Under the pieces are notes generated by a model that was not told the DNA's origin, did no database searches, and saw only the letters and a program-made list of their open reading frames with translations. A stretch of 64,000 nucleotides of DNA from Bradyrhizobium diazoefficiens (GTDB taxonomy: Bacteria; Pseudomonadota; Alphaproteobacteria; Rhizobiales; Xanthobacteraceae), in contig NZ_JAENXS010000001.1 in NCBI RefSeq assembly GCF_016612535.1, forward strand, positions 1,513,501-1,577,500. The letters run 5' to 3'. This document shows, one piece after another, positions 54,364 to 62,865 of the stretch. How positions within the stretch are numbered: position 1 is the stretch's first letter; each line of letters begins with the position of its first letter. Position numbers and translations under genes: made by a program.

Positions 54364-54614
54364 GACGGCTCTCCGGTGTCTGCGGGGAACTCTCGCGCCA
54401 GCAATTCGCGCAGCATGTCGGCGACGGTGACGCCGCGCTGGAACGCGACGACCTTGATGCGGCCGCGTAGCGCCGGCGTGACGTCGATGGTCAGACGCGC
54501 GGTGAATGCGGCCCCGTCATCCACGCGGCGCGGCGGTGCGTCGCTAGCCTTGATCCAGCTTTCGGGATCGCCGGGACGCGAAGCGAAACCGCGCTTGGTG
54601 GAGCGCTCGCTCAT
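54360..54614 (-). CDS. Ribbon-helix-helix protein next to parA
   Basis: An 84-residue protein with a C-terminal ribbon-helix-helix motif (FTARLTIDVTPALRGRIKVVAFQRGVTVADMLRELLAREFP) after a basic N-terminal tail. The layout resembles ParG/ParB-like centromere-binding partners of short ParA proteins. It overlaps parA by 4 bp, so a partition adaptor or autoregulator role is inferred. Confidence 0.82.
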   Translation of the reverse strand: MSERSTKRGFASRPGDPESWIKASDAPPRRVDDGAAFTARLTIDVTPALRGRIKVVAFQRGVTVADMLRELLAREFPADTGEPS

Positions 54615-55249
54615 GGCGCGAACCTCGCAACTTCAGCAGCGAGAGCTGTGATCTCGCGGGCGGCGGCGTTCTGCTCGGCGAACTCGAAGACGAGCCGGCC
54701 GGACTGCGCGGCGTCAGCGAAGACGACGCGTTGGCCGATGGTGCTGGCGAGCACCGGCGGGTCGTGATCGGCAAGAACCTCAGCCGTCTCGCGGGCGATG
54801 ATCGTGCGCGCACCACAACGGTTGAGCACAAAGCGCGCGGCAAGCTGCGGACGATAGATGCGAGCCTCGCGCAGCAGATCGAGCATCTCGGCCGATGCCC
54901 AGCCGTCGAACGGCGACGGCTGCACGGGGATCAGCACCAGATCGGCGGCAAGCAGCGCCGAACGCATCAATCCGGCGACGCGCGGCGGTCCGTCAATGAC
55001 GACATGATCGGCGGTGCGGCCGATCTCCGGCGCCTCGCGATGGAGCGTGTCGCGCGCGAGGCCAACGATGCCGAACAGCCGTGGGACATTCTCTCGCGCC
55101 CGCTGCTGCGACCAGTCCAATGCCGAGCCCTGCGGGTCAGCATCGATCAGCATCACCCGCTTTCCGCGCAGCGCCCATTCACCGGCAAGGTGCAGAGCGA
55201 GCGTGGTCTTGCCGACACCGCCCTTTTGGTTGAGCACGGCGACAATCAT
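54611..55249 (-). CDS. parA: ParA-family partition ATPase
   Basis: A 212-residue short ParA/MinD-type ATPase. It begins MIVAVLNQKGGVGKTTLALHLAG, a deviant Walker A with the signature lysine; Walker A' is HVVIDGPPRVAGLMRSALLAADLVLIPVQPS. There is no N-terminal DNA-binding domain, so regulation depends on the RHH partner just downstream. It overlaps the repA end by 4 bp. In integrative elements such proteins stabilise the excised circle. Confidence 0.92.
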   Translation of the reverse strand: MIVAVLNQKGGVGKTTLALHLAGEWALRGKRVMLIDADPQGSALDWSQQRARENVPRLFGIVGLARDTLHREAPEIGRTADHVVIDGPPRVAGLMRSALLAADLVLIPVQPSPFDGWASAEMLDLLREARIYRPQLAARFVLNRCGARTIIARETAEVLADHDPPVLASTIGQRVVFADAAQSGRLVFEFAEQNAAAREITALAAEVARFAP

Positions 55250-56361
55250 CGCTCGCCTCCCGTCTTGCGGACGAGAAGAGACCGAGATGATTGGCTTGGG
55301 TGCTTGGTCGACGGCTCATTGCGGACGTCGGCGCTATCCGCAGGACGCGCGGCCCCACTACAACAGTTAGATTCTAAGTTAGACTCTAAGTTAAGACCCG
55401 GAATCTCGTTTTCCGACCAAAGCGCTAGTTGCGGTTCACGCGTGCGAAGTCCCGATAGGGCTGCGTGCGGAATCCCGATACGGTTTGCGTGCGAAGTCCC
55501 GAGCGTTTCCACAGCACTGTCCACAGGGGCGGTGGATAGTTTGGCCGGCACGATACGCAGCAGCTCGCGGCGCGCCTCGCGCTCGACGCGCAAGCGATAG
55601 CCTGGCAACGGCTGGCGCGCGGCGATGCGCCGGATCTGCAGCGCGAAATCAGACACACGCACCAGGCTGCCCGACTTCGCGTGGAGGTGCGCGACCTCGA
55701 ACAGCCATCCTCTCGGCTGGCGGCCGGCGTGCTTGCGGGCGACGCGGTAGAGCCAGCGTTCGATCCCGCCCGTCAGGCTGAAGTAAGCAGGGTCAATCGT
55801 GAGAACGAGCGAGCGATCGATGACGCCGCGATAGAACCAGTCGGGGAGAACAAACTCCATGCCTTCGATGCGGCCGTCGCGCCTTGCGCATTCCTCCCAT
55901 TCGTTGATCCAGGAGAACTGATGACGCCGCCAATGCTCGCCCTGCCGGATGGTGGTACGGATGACAGTCGCCTGCAAGCGGGCCAGACCTCCCTTCAGGA
56001 GCTTGTAGTCGCGGGCCCCGGTCTGCCGCCCGACGGCGGTCAGAAGCTGGTAAGGCGTGAAGCGCAGGAAGCGCGAGGTCTTCAGACCGAGGTTCTCGGC
56101 CTCGACAATCTGGCTGGCTGCCCAAATCAGGACATCGGCGTCCCAGATCGTCGCCATGCCATGCTCGGGAACCGCATAAACCTCAACGCGGATGTCGCCG
56201 GATTCATAATGGATGGGCGTCGTCCGCTTGGCCTTGGCGAGCGAAAAGAACGGCCGCTCCATCAAGTCGCGCTGGTCGCGCGGGCTGGCGTCCCCGGTAG
56301 CGACAACGAACGGGTCGAGCTTGCTTCGCTCGCTGGGCATGATGAGGCGGCGCGACGACAT
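55246..56361 (-). CDS. repA: RepA-type replication initiator
   Basis: A 371-residue replication initiator of the plasmid RepA family that is common in alphaproteobacterial conjugative elements (LMERPFFSLAKAKRTTPIHYESGDIRVEVYAVPEHGMATIWDADVLIWAASQI; then FTPYQLLTAVGRQTGARDYKLLKGGLARLQATVIRTT). Initiators with this winged-helix layout bind iterons; three iteron-like repeats lie within this gene at 55440-55503. The low-complexity C-terminus includes a short tandem repeat (NLESNLESN). The ATG at 56361 is used; 56340 is an alternative. It implies that the excised element can replicate. Confidence 0.88.
   Translation of the reverse strand: MSSRRLIMPSERSKLDPFVVATGDASPRDQRDLMERPFFSLAKAKRTTPIHYESGDIRVEVYAVPEHGMATIWDADVLIWAASQIVEAENLGLKTSRFLRFTPYQLLTAVGRQTGARDYKLLKGGLARLQATVIRTTIRQGEHWRRHQFSWINEWEECARRDGRIEGMEFVLPDWFYRGVIDRSLVLTIDPAYFSLTGGIERWLYRVARKHAGRQPRGWLFEVAHLHAKSGSLVRVSDFALQIRRIAARQPLPGYRLRVEREARRELLRIVPAKLSTAPVDSAVETLGTSHANRIGIPHAALSGLRTREPQLALWSENEIPGLNLESNLESNCCSGAARPADSADVRNEPSTKHPSQSSRSLLVRKTGGER
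55440..55503. repeat. Three iteron-like direct repeats inside repA
   Basis: Three 17-bp units of the form GCGTGCGAAGTCCCGAT start at 55440, 55463 and 55487, spaced 23-24 bp apart (about two helix turns). The second unit differs at two positions and the third at the last base. They are in frame only loosely with the protein, and the DNA match is better than the protein match, which favours a role as DNA sites, for example RepA binding or autoregulation. Confidence 0.55.
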
Positions 56362-56375
56362 GACGAGCGTTGCCT

Positions 56376-56627
56376 TCAGCGATGCGCGTTGCCGGCGGCG
56401 CGGGCCTCGACGTAGCGAGGGTCGGACGTTGACGTACAGGCGGCCTGATCGGCCCAGGCTTCGAGATCGCCGATGGCATAGACGACGCGGCCGCCGAGCT
56501 TGCGAAAGGTCGGGCCATTGCCGTGGCAGCGATATTTCTCGAGCGTGCGCGGCGAGATGCCGAGAAGGCGCGCGGCCTCGGGGGTGCGCACGTAGCGCGT
56601 GGTGAGCTGCGCGGTCCGGTCGAGCAT
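56376..56627 (-). CDS. AlpA/MerR-type helix-turn-helix protein
   Basis: An 83-residue excisionase-like protein with the HTH_17 pattern TPEAARLLGISPRTLEKYRCHGNGPTFRKLGGRVVYAIGDLEAWAD. Proteins of this kind regulate rep/transfer genes or act in excision. It stands first in the operon that includes repA, parA and traF, with GGAGATC before its ATG, 14 bp before repA. A regulator role is most likely. Confidence 0.88.
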   Translation of the reverse strand: MLDRTAQLTTRYVRTPEAARLLGISPRTLEKYRCHGNGPTFRKLGGRVVYAIGDLEAWADQAACTSTSDPRYVEARAAGNAHR

Positions 56628-56827
56628 GGGAGATCTCCGTCTTGCCTCGAAGCGCCGCGGCCAAGTCGCGGCATGTGGCGGCCAGAGTGGCGGAGCGTTC
56701 AGGCGTCGGGGGTGGACGAAAATCTACGTACGTTTGTGTCCCCCCCCACCGTCGCAACCCGGCGAAGCCGAGCGCTACCAGGCGCGGGTTAACTCATCAG
56801 GTCGATGGCTTTGAGGGATCGAGGTGC

Positions 56828-57617
56828 CTATCGGAGGCCGCGCAGGAGTTTCAGATAACCCCCTTCGACCAAGGCTCTCGAGTCGTGAATGAGCCGGTTC
56901 GCCTTGCGGCGGGCATGCGAATCCTTCCACTCGACTGAACGACGTTGGGCGTGGTCGGAGGCAAGCACCTTTGCGGCGACGTCGCGCGGGCCGCCGCCCA
57001 GGTCGAGGACGTCGGAGGTGTGAAGGAGCTGGATCAATCGCCGTTTCTGAAACGACGTCAGCCGCAGGGCCGCCGGCAGAAGACTGCTGCGCTGGCCAGC
57101 AAGGCGGCGCGCGAAGTGTAGCGCTACGTCGGCCCGCAGTTCGCCCATGCCGTCGAGCGGCAGAAGCACGGCAGGGCGGCGCGCCGCCTGCTCGTCACGC
57201 AAACGGACATGAAGTTCACCCGACCCGTCCGCAATCACCAGCTCGCGACCGTCAGCATCGGACAGTTCGAGAAGCGACTGCCCGAAAGCGCTGCGATCAA
57301 TCGAACGGAGGGTACCGAAGCCCGGCGGCGCGGGCTCTAGGATCAATGTTCCCGGTGATGCCTCGGGGAGCCAAATGGTTGGCTCGGGTCCTACCGGAGA
57401 AACTGGATCATGGGCGACACCGCAACCTCCATCGATGTGCGAAACTCGTTCGGATGGTTTCGGAATCTGCGCCGTCGTGCGCGATCAGGCGCTCGGTACG
57501 GGCGAAGTCGCGGCGGTAGTCGGCATTGCGCCGCAGAAACTCGAGAGCAAAACCTGGGCGCTCAAGGCGATTGAGCCGTTCGATCGTTTCCGGCGAGCGC
57601 CAGTATTGAGTGGGCAT
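56828..57617 (-). pseudogene. Frameshifted DUF6499-DUF2285 regulatory protein
   Basis: Two halves of one usual protein lie in different frames. The 5' half (ATG 57617, stop at 57408) is a DUF6499 domain: YWRSPETIERLNRLERPGFALEFLRRNADYRRDF, ending FAHRWRLRC. The 3' half, open without a start codon from about 57420 to the stop at 56828, continues AHDPVSPVGPEPTIWLPEASP into a DUF2285 domain that ends HDSRALVEGGYLKLLRGLR. The junction at 57411-57420 is explained by one extra base. It could be a decayed gene, a sequencing error or a programmed shift. If the halves are translated separately, the 3' part would start at a TTG at 57346. Confidence 0.6.
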
Positions 57618-57750
57618 GATGTGTGACCTCTTCTTTTTATTCTGCCCTCCTGCAGGAGGAGACACACCCACGATCCGGAAAGTCGGCTCGGCCGGCTAGA
57701 CCTTGAGGTTGCATCACGTGAGATCGCAATTTGCGTGACAGGGGTGCAGT

Positions 57751-58014
57751 TCACTGCATCCGCGGCCGCAGAAGGTCCCGATACCCGGCATCCGACATCC
57801 ATCGCGCACGGGCGAGATGGCTGTCGTGTACGATTTTGGCACGGTCCGGTTCGCGCGCAGGATCGAGCCCGAAGATCACGCTGACGACTTCCCGCCAGTC
57901 AGCGCCCTCTTCTTCGGCCATCAGCAACCGAACATAGATTGCAAGATGTTTCTCGTCGTAGGCGTTGACGCGGTCAGTTATTGGCGGCCGGTCCTGAAAT
58001 GGCGCTTCGTTCAT
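57751..58014 (-). CDS. DUF2285 domain protein
   Basis: An 87-residue protein that matches the DUF2285 pattern (AYDEKHLAIYVRLLMAEEEGADWREVVSVIFGLDPAREPDRAKIVHDSHLARARWMSDAGYRDLLR), a putative DNA-binding domain frequent in rhizobial conjugative elements. It is transcribed away from the XRE gene across a 229-bp control region. It is a likely regulator; no target is known. Confidence 0.82.
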   Translation of the reverse strand: MNEAPFQDRPPITDRVNAYDEKHLAIYVRLLMAEEEGADWREVVSVIFGLDPAREPDRAKIVHDSHLARARWMSDAGYRDLLRPRMQ

Positions 58015-58104
58015 TGCAATTGCCCCTCAGCATTGATGCAGCGATAGAATCCCTCTAACCCCGAAGCTTTACAAGCTGTGAAATCGTCACGCGCGAATTC
58101 TGCC

Positions 58105-58125
58105 GTGATGCGTAAACTGCATCAC
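58105..58125. promoter_or_regulatory. Perfect inverted repeat GTGATGC-N7-GCATCAC
   Basis: Seven-base arms around a 7-base spacer, in the divergent gap between the DUF2285 and XRE genes. The symmetry and place fit an operator for one of these two regulators. Confidence 0.5.
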
Positions 58126-58193
58126 GCCCCTCCCCGGAAGTAGCAAACTGGTCCAAACCGGGAAGAAACGACTAGCACATGGCGATACGAATC

Positions 58194-58217
58194 GGAACGA
58201 TCATTCCTGGAACGATC
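58194..58217. promoter_or_regulatory. Direct repeat GGAACGATC (two copies, 15-bp period)
   Basis: GGAACGATC occurs at 58194-58202 and 58209-58217, 26-50 bp upstream of the XRE gene start. It is close to where autorepressors of this family bind. No -10/-35 pair could be assigned with confidence. Confidence 0.4.
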
Positions 58218-58243
58218 GTGCCGATGCAAGTTCCCTCGTCGTC

Positions 58244-58477
58244 ATGGATCTCAAGGAGGTCATGGCGGTCAATTTGCGTCGGATACGTCATGTGAAGAAG
58301 ATGACGCAGGAAGAGTTGGCCGATGGCGCCGGACTAAGTGTCCGTTATGTCGGCGCAATTGAACGCGCCGATGTGTCGGCGAGCGTCACGGTGCTCGGCC
58401 GCATCGCGGAGGCGCTAGGCGTCGAAGCGGCCGATCTCGTTAAACGAACGGCTGCTCATCCTCATCGGGCTCGATAA
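58244..58477 (+). CDS. XRE-family helix-turn-helix regulator
   Basis: A 77-residue single-domain cI/Cro-type protein (VNLRRIRHVKKMTQEELADGAGLSVRYVGAIERADVSASVTVLGRIAEALGVEAADLV). Small XRE proteins of this type control transfer and excision in rhizobial ICEs. The ATG at 58244 is chosen; an in-frame ATG at 58262 lies only two bases behind AAGGAGG and would remove six residues before the HTH. It points right, opposite to the DUF2285 gene. Confidence 0.87.
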   Translation: MDLKEVMAVNLRRIRHVKKMTQEELADGAGLSVRYVGAIERADVSASVTVLGRIAEALGVEAADLVKRTAAHPHRAR

Positions 58478-58632
58478 CGAGTTGTATTTGTGGGCTGCCA
58501 CAACTCTGCCATGTTGAGAATCAACTCTGCGTTTCGTCACGCATAACTTGATAGGCGCCCTCACATGATGCCGGTCTCATTCGAACTGCGCACGTTAGGG
58601 AAGTGCATGTTGAGTGAGATGGAATAAGCTTC

Positions 58633-59043
58633 ATGACCCTCTACGAGCATTTGCCAGTCGACATCCGCGAGACGGTTGACGCTCTGGTGGTGGAGCTCAA
58701 ACCGCAATCTTGGCCAACCCGGTTTGTCGCACTGATCGGGCTGCTCGGTGAGAAGTTGGAGGCCAGGACCGAGCGAGAGCCCTGGAATTTGATCCAACAA
58801 TGGACGGCCTTGGTCACGGCAACGTTGGAGCACTTGCAGCCCGACAGTTCGGTCGTCGAGTGCCTGGGGCTAATGAGCATCAGCTTCAACGATCGATGGC
58901 GCGCCCAGGCACTCGGCCAGATCGAACGGGATCCCACGGTGCTGGATCGTTTGATCGCAATCTGCCCCGACTGGGGAGACATCGTCGATAGCGTGTTGGA
59001 GGCCAATCAACGCCGGCCGATCAAGGCAGCACGCGCCCGCTGA
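58633..59043 (+). CDS. Hypothetical protein, 136 residues
   Basis: I do not recognise a family. The protein is mainly helical by composition and acidic (LPVDIRETVDALVVELKPQSWPTRFVALIGLLGEKLEARTEREPWNLIQQWTALVTATLEHL), with no signal peptide or membrane segment. The ATG at 58633 lies behind GGAATAAGCTTC, a weak ribosome-binding site. A strong hairpin at 59104-59139 follows it. Confidence 0.6.
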   Translation: MTLYEHLPVDIRETVDALVVELKPQSWPTRFVALIGLLGEKLEARTEREPWNLIQQWTALVTATLEHLQPDSSVVECLGLMSISFNDRWRAQALGQIERDPTVLDRLIAICPDWGDIVDSVLEANQRRPIKAARAR

Positions 59044-59103
59044 TCGCAATTTTCCCCCTCCTTCGCAGTCACCGCAAACGAGGTGTCGCTATTCTCGAGC
59101 TTT

Positions 59104-59139
59104 GCGATGCCCCGCCGGATCTGCCGGGCGGGGCATCGC
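59104..59139. terminator. Strong hairpin between convergent genes
   Basis: GCGATGCCCCGCC at 59104-59116 is repeated as its exact complement at 59127-59139 with a 10-base loop, giving a 13-bp GC-rich stem. It lies between the 3' ends of the hypothetical gene (plus) and DUF736 copy 2 (minus). There is no clear T-run on either side, so termination may be weak or factor-assisted. Confidence 0.6.
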
Positions 59140-59147
59140 GGGTCGGT

Positions 59148-59474
59148 TCAGTCGCCATTCCGACGGCTTGGGCGGGACCAGATCAGGCTGAAGCCCTCAC
59201 CTTCTTCATCAGCGAAGAGGTTGGCGAAGATCGGAGCGGTAAAGCTCGGATCGTCGAGCTTGAGGCCGAGATAATCGCGGCCCTCGTTGGAACGCTTGGA
59301 CCAGGCTGCCCCGATCTCCACACGACCGACATAGATCCGGTGGCTGGGGGCGTTGTCGCCTGAGCGGCTGGTCTCGGGGACGATCCGGACGTTCCTGGCC
59401 TGAAGCGAGAGGGTGACGATTTCGCCGTTGAACTCGTTGTTGCCGATCTTCTTGAAGGTGCCGATGGTCGCCAT
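59148..59474 (-). CDS. DUF736 family protein (copy 2)
   Basis: A 108-residue DUF736 protein (ATIGTFKKIGNNEFNGEIVTLSLQARNVRIVPETSRSGDNAPSHRIYVGRVEIGAAWSKRSNEGRDYLGLKLDDPSFTAPIFANLF). The ATG at 59474 has AAGGAG upstream. It shares the domain with copy 1 (52932-53267) but differs widely outside the core, so the two are old paralogues rather than a recent duplication. Confidence 0.88.
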   Translation of the reverse strand: MATIGTFKKIGNNEFNGEIVTLSLQARNVRIVPETSRSGDNAPSHRIYVGRVEIGAAWSKRSNEGRDYLGLKLDDPSFTAPIFANLFADEEGEGFSLIWSRPSRRNGD

Positions 59475-59987
59475 GGTAGTTCTCCTTGATCTCTGTTTTC
59501 GAGCCCGCACCTTGCGGCCTCGATGGTGATCGACAGGCCGTAGGCGATCGACGGCGCACCTGAAGGGCTCGACAGCAAAGGAGGAACTTTCTTGTCTCGC
59601 GAGGAATGACGGCGGAGCCGGCAGGGGAAGAAAGTTGTGACGCCGCTGTTGCGCCTTAGGCGATCGAGGCTTCAGCCGGCCTTCGGCCAGATCCACCCAT
59701 CGAAGAGGCCGTTTGGTGCGCTCGGTCCGAACAGAGCTGACATCAAGGAGAACTTGGCGATCCTCGCGTCCTGCCAAGTTCGGCAAGGGAATTCGGCGGA
59801 GATTGGCTCCCGCGCTGCCCGGCGACGGACGGATCTAAGTTTCCGCGACTGCACCTGAGCAATACGCCTATCGCCTCGAGTTGTTGCCCGTGTTCGTGAG
59901 ACGTCACCGCCTGACCACCGCAACTCAACAATCGCCAATAGCTCGGCCACCCCGCGATGATTCGAGCCTCGACGCTCGGGCCGCTCT
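59475..59987. other. Intergenic region, no gene recognised
   Basis: About 510 bp upstream of DUF736 copy 2. The part near 59480-59560 should hold its promoter. Open frames on both strands here give arginine/serine-rich translations without ribosome-binding sites and are judged to be chance. Confidence 0.35.
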
Positions 59988-60506
59988 CTATTTGATGTCG
60001 AAGATGAGCACCGCGAGCGCTCTGGGCGCCCGATCTGGTCCCACCCCACCGACGGCCGCTATGGTATCAGCCCTGCCCCAAATCCCGTCCGCCTGCCCCG
60101 GGTACGGCCATGGCCGTAAAGCGGAGAACGCCGTAATGGTGACTGCGGTCGCGCCAACGATCGCGAAGATCGCTTGCCAGGTGGGCGAGGACATCGCCAT
60201 CTGGGCAATTCCGTGCGTCGCGCTGTACCCGGCGACGGTGGCGGGCGCGATATAGAGGAGGAGGATCAAGAGTCTAAGCCAAGTCCATGGCACGAAGGCG
60301 AGTGCGAGTTGGCCAATGCAAATGGTTGCACCACCCGCCATAAGCCCTGCTGCGGTGCCCCCGAGTACTCCAGCGCCGGTGTGGAAGGTCCAGATGCCGA
60401 TCGTCAGGCCAACAGAGAGGGGCAGTGCGAAGACAGCGAGCGTGAACAGCAACCAGCAGAAAAAGCCGATACCGGCGACGACGAGCAGTGGTCCAAAGAT
60501 GATCAT
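59988..60506 (-). CDS. Hypothetical membrane protein
   Basis: A 172-residue protein with about five hydrophobic segments (PLLVVAGIGFFCWLLFTLAVFALPLSVGLTIGIWTF; VLGGTAAGLMAGGATICIGQLALAFVPW; LRLLILLLYIAPATVAGYSA; AIFAIVGATAVTITAFSAL). I do not recognise the family. The ATG at 60506 has GGAG about 10 bases upstream. Its place in the element suggests an accessory function. Confidence 0.65.
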   Translation of the reverse strand: MIIFGPLLVVAGIGFFCWLLFTLAVFALPLSVGLTIGIWTFHTGAGVLGGTAAGLMAGGATICIGQLALAFVPWTWLRLLILLLYIAPATVAGYSATHGIAQMAMSSPTWQAIFAIVGATAVTITAFSALRPWPYPGQADGIWGRADTIAAVGGVGPDRAPRALAVLIFDIK

Positions 60507-60654
60507 GGCGGCGGTCTCCGTGAGATAAAGATCTGACGGTCGCGCCTTCCACCACCACCACGGCGCATGCATGAGTATAACGGAAAACAACCACGATCGG
60601 GAGCGGAAATCCCAAGGGAATTCCGCAGCCCGTCGCGCGTAACGATCCGCCCCT

Positions 60655-60822
60655 TCACGACTGGAAAGGATCGAATTCGAATACGACGGCGTCTTGATCG
60701 CCGTCGTATTCGGCGGCCGGCATGACGCCGTATTCGCCTGTGCCGGCCTGGAAGATGACGACGCAAACCATGAGCGTGTTGGCGAGGTTCCAGCCGTTTG
60801 CGAATGCGAGTGCTTGAGACAT
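60655..60822 (-). CDS. Small hypothetical protein, 55 residues
   Basis: A short protein (start SQALAFANGWNLANTLMVCVVIFQAGTGEYGVMPAAEY) with one hydrophobic stretch and an acidic tail. The ATG at 60822 follows AGGAG with an eight-base gap, which is the main support for a real gene. It lies 148 bp upstream of the membrane protein gene in the same direction. Function unknown. Confidence 0.55.
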   Translation of the reverse strand: MSQALAFANGWNLANTLMVCVVIFQAGTGEYGVMPAAEYDGDQDAVVFEFDPFQS

Positions 60823-61179
60823 TGATCCGGCTCCTGTGCGGCGCGGGGACCATCCCCACGCGACAAGCGCCCGACGTGTCCGGCCGAGGGCCGCAATCAC
60901 CGCGCAGGCGGAGACGAAGCGGCGGCACGCATCAGCGTAAGCCGACCCCTTGTGGGTTGATGGCGTCAGGCACTCGGCTGGACCAAGGATCAGCGCCATG
61001 GAAGCGGGATGGTGTCCGCCGGCGGGAGCCCGGTTGTCAGGGTCGCGTGGCTTTCGGCTGGAACATCATTGCCGTCACGGTGCGACGGCTGATCGGCTAG
61101 GATGAATTGTGAGTCGACGCGCGGTAGTGGCCGTCGCAATCATTCGAGCCTCAACAGACCAAAAGTAAGGTAACAAGGC
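60823..61179. other. Intergenic region between divergent hypothetical genes
   Basis: About 357 bp separate the small leftward gene from the rightward gene at 61180. It presumably holds promoters for both. No clear repeats or gene are seen. Confidence 0.35.
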
Positions 61180-61884
61180 ATGGGAGAGATCAACATCCCC
61201 CGCGATCAACAGAATGCTCTCAATGCGATCGACGACAACGAGCTGGACAGGCTTGTCGATCAGGCGATCCGGGAAGAACGACTGGGTGATCTGAATCGGC
61301 TGCCTCTCACAAGCTGCGGTCCCTACATCTCAAAAAAGCTCCATTACTTCGAACAGGCACTAGCGAAATACCGCGAGGCCAAGGCACCACGAAAGCGCGC
61401 GGAAACCGGACACACTCTCCAGCGCGCGGGCAGTGATTTATCCTTCGCGGTTGATGCCATGAAGCGACGAATGGAAGAGGAACAGAAGGAAGGGCAGGTC
61501 TTCTACGTCGATGACCAGATCGTGCCGCCTTACCGCTTTGACAAACGCCTGAGTGTCAGAGTGAGCTATCGGTGGCGCCGGACCGTCGATGACGAGTGGA
61601 CGTTCGGCAGCATAACGTTCGTCCATGACGTAGATCTACGTCCCGACTATACGACCCCGGTCCCCAAGCGAAAGCCGAGCGCCGCCAAGCAGGAGCAGGA
61701 TCGGCAGAACGAATTGTCTCAAACATGGCAGCACCTGATGAGAGGGGCGCTCTATTCGGTTAGGGACTATTTTAGAGAAGGTGGTGACGGCGACAAGATC
61801 CCGGACACGTTCCAGGCGACGATCGATTCGTATACCCGCGGGCTGAACAATTATAGCACTCAGTTCTGGCGCCAGCAGCCATGA
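61180..61884 (+). CDS. Hypothetical protein, 234 residues
   Basis: Soluble, charged protein with no family I can name. The N-terminal third is helical and acidic (INIPRDQQNALNAIDDNELDRLVDQAIREERLG). The middle contains a beta-rich stretch VSYRWRRTVDDEWTFGSITFVHDVDL, which may be a small ligand- or nucleic-acid-binding fold. The C-terminus is lysine/glutamine rich. The start is an ATG at 61180 behind AAGTAAGGTAAC. Confidence 0.6.
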   Translation: MGEINIPRDQQNALNAIDDNELDRLVDQAIREERLGDLNRLPLTSCGPYISKKLHYFEQALAKYREAKAPRKRAETGHTLQRAGSDLSFAVDAMKRRMEEEQKEGQVFYVDDQIVPPYRFDKRLSVRVSYRWRRTVDDEWTFGSITFVHDVDLRPDYTTPVPKRKPSAAKQEQDRQNELSQTWQHLMRGALYSVRDYFREGGDGDKIPDTFQATIDSYTRGLNNYSTQFWRQQP

Positions 61885-61929
61885 ACTCTTTCGCCTATCC
61901 TGAGGAGTGAAGGTGGAAGCGGGCGGCGC

Positions 61930-62865
61930 TTACGCGCCGACCGTGCCGAACCTCCAGACCGGGATGCCGAGCTTCCTCGCCTTGTCGGCAAGGTTGTCCT
62001 GGATGCCGGTGCCCGGGAAATGCAGGACACCGATCGGCAGCACCTCCAGCATCGCGTCGTTGCGCTTGAATGGTGCGGCTTTGGCGTGTTTCGTCCAGTC
62101 GGGCTTGAAAGCGATCTGCGGCACCTTGCGGTTGTCGGCCCACTTGGCCGCGATCAGCTCGGCGCCCTTGGGTGAACCGCCGTGTAGTAACACCATGTCC
62201 TGGTGCTTGGCGTGGACCTGATCGAGCTTCGCCCAGATCAGCCGATGATCGTTGAAATCGAGCCCGCCAGTGAGCGCCACCTTTGGCCCTGCCGGCAGGA
62301 GCACCTGGCTGTCGGCGCGCTTCTTCGCCACGAGGAAGTCTCGGCTGTCGATCATCGCCGCGGTCAGGTTGCAGTGGTTGACCTTCGACCCGTTGCGCGG
62401 TCGCCAGGTTGAATGGGTGTGGTGCTCGAACTGGTCGGCGGCTTGGTCGCGCATCAGCTCGAAGGCGTTGCGCCGTTCGATCAGCGTCTGACCTTCTGCC
62501 GTCAGGCGCTCCAGCTCGACTGACTTAACCTCGCTGCCATCCTGCTCGCGCTGCGACCGTTGCTGCGCCAGCTCGTTGTCGTCGAGTTCGCGTTCGATCC
62601 GGTCAATGGCCCGGTGGAAGACGTTCACCGTCGACCAGAGCAGGTCTTCGAGGTCAGGTTCGAGGCGGGTGTCGGCCAGCGCCAACACGAGGGCGTCGAA
62701 GATGTCGGAAATGCTGCCGGCAAGGATTTGCGCTTCGGGGAGCGGCCTGGGATCCGGCTCGTCGTGGAAGGCACGGTAGCCATAGAGCTGGAGTTCATGG
62801 AGGACCTGGTCGGTCGGAGATGAGCTGTGGTGCGGTTCGAAATCGTCGTCGTTGTCGGGGGTCAT
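61930..62865 (-). CDS. DUF2493 (SLOG-type) protein
   Basis: A 311-residue protein common in rhizobial conjugative elements. The N-terminal part is acidic and helical. The C-terminal ~120 residues form the DUF2493/YspA-like SLOG domain (KVALTGGLDFNDHRLIWAKLDQVHAKHQDMVLLHGGSPKGAELIAAKWADNRKVPQIAFKPDW), a Rossmann-like fold thought to bind nucleotides or their derivatives. The GGSPKGAE loop is the signature. The ATG at 62865 has GGAAAG upstream. Confidence 0.88.
   Translation of the reverse strand: MTPDNDDDFEPHHSSSPTDQVLHELQLYGYRAFHDEPDPRPLPEAQILAGSISDIFDALVLALADTRLEPDLEDLLWSTVNVFHRAIDRIERELDDNELAQQRSQREQDGSEVKSVELERLTAEGQTLIERRNAFELMRDQAADQFEHHTHSTWRPRNGSKVNHCNLTAAMIDSRDFLVAKKRADSQVLLPAGPKVALTGGLDFNDHRLIWAKLDQVHAKHQDMVLLHGGSPKGAELIAAKWADNRKVPQIAFKPDWTKHAKAAPFKRNDAMLEVLPIGVLHFPGTGIQDNLADKARKLGIPVWRFGTVGA

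Noticed and set aside
55361..55400. Short repeat of TTAGA-TCTAAG type near the repA 3' end
   Set aside because: Explained by the in-frame peptide repeat NLESNLESN; too short to claim as a separate DNA element.
59672..60049. Frames on both strands between DUF736 copy 2 and the membrane protein gene
   Set aside because: Arginine-rich chance frames without start signals; left as intergenic.
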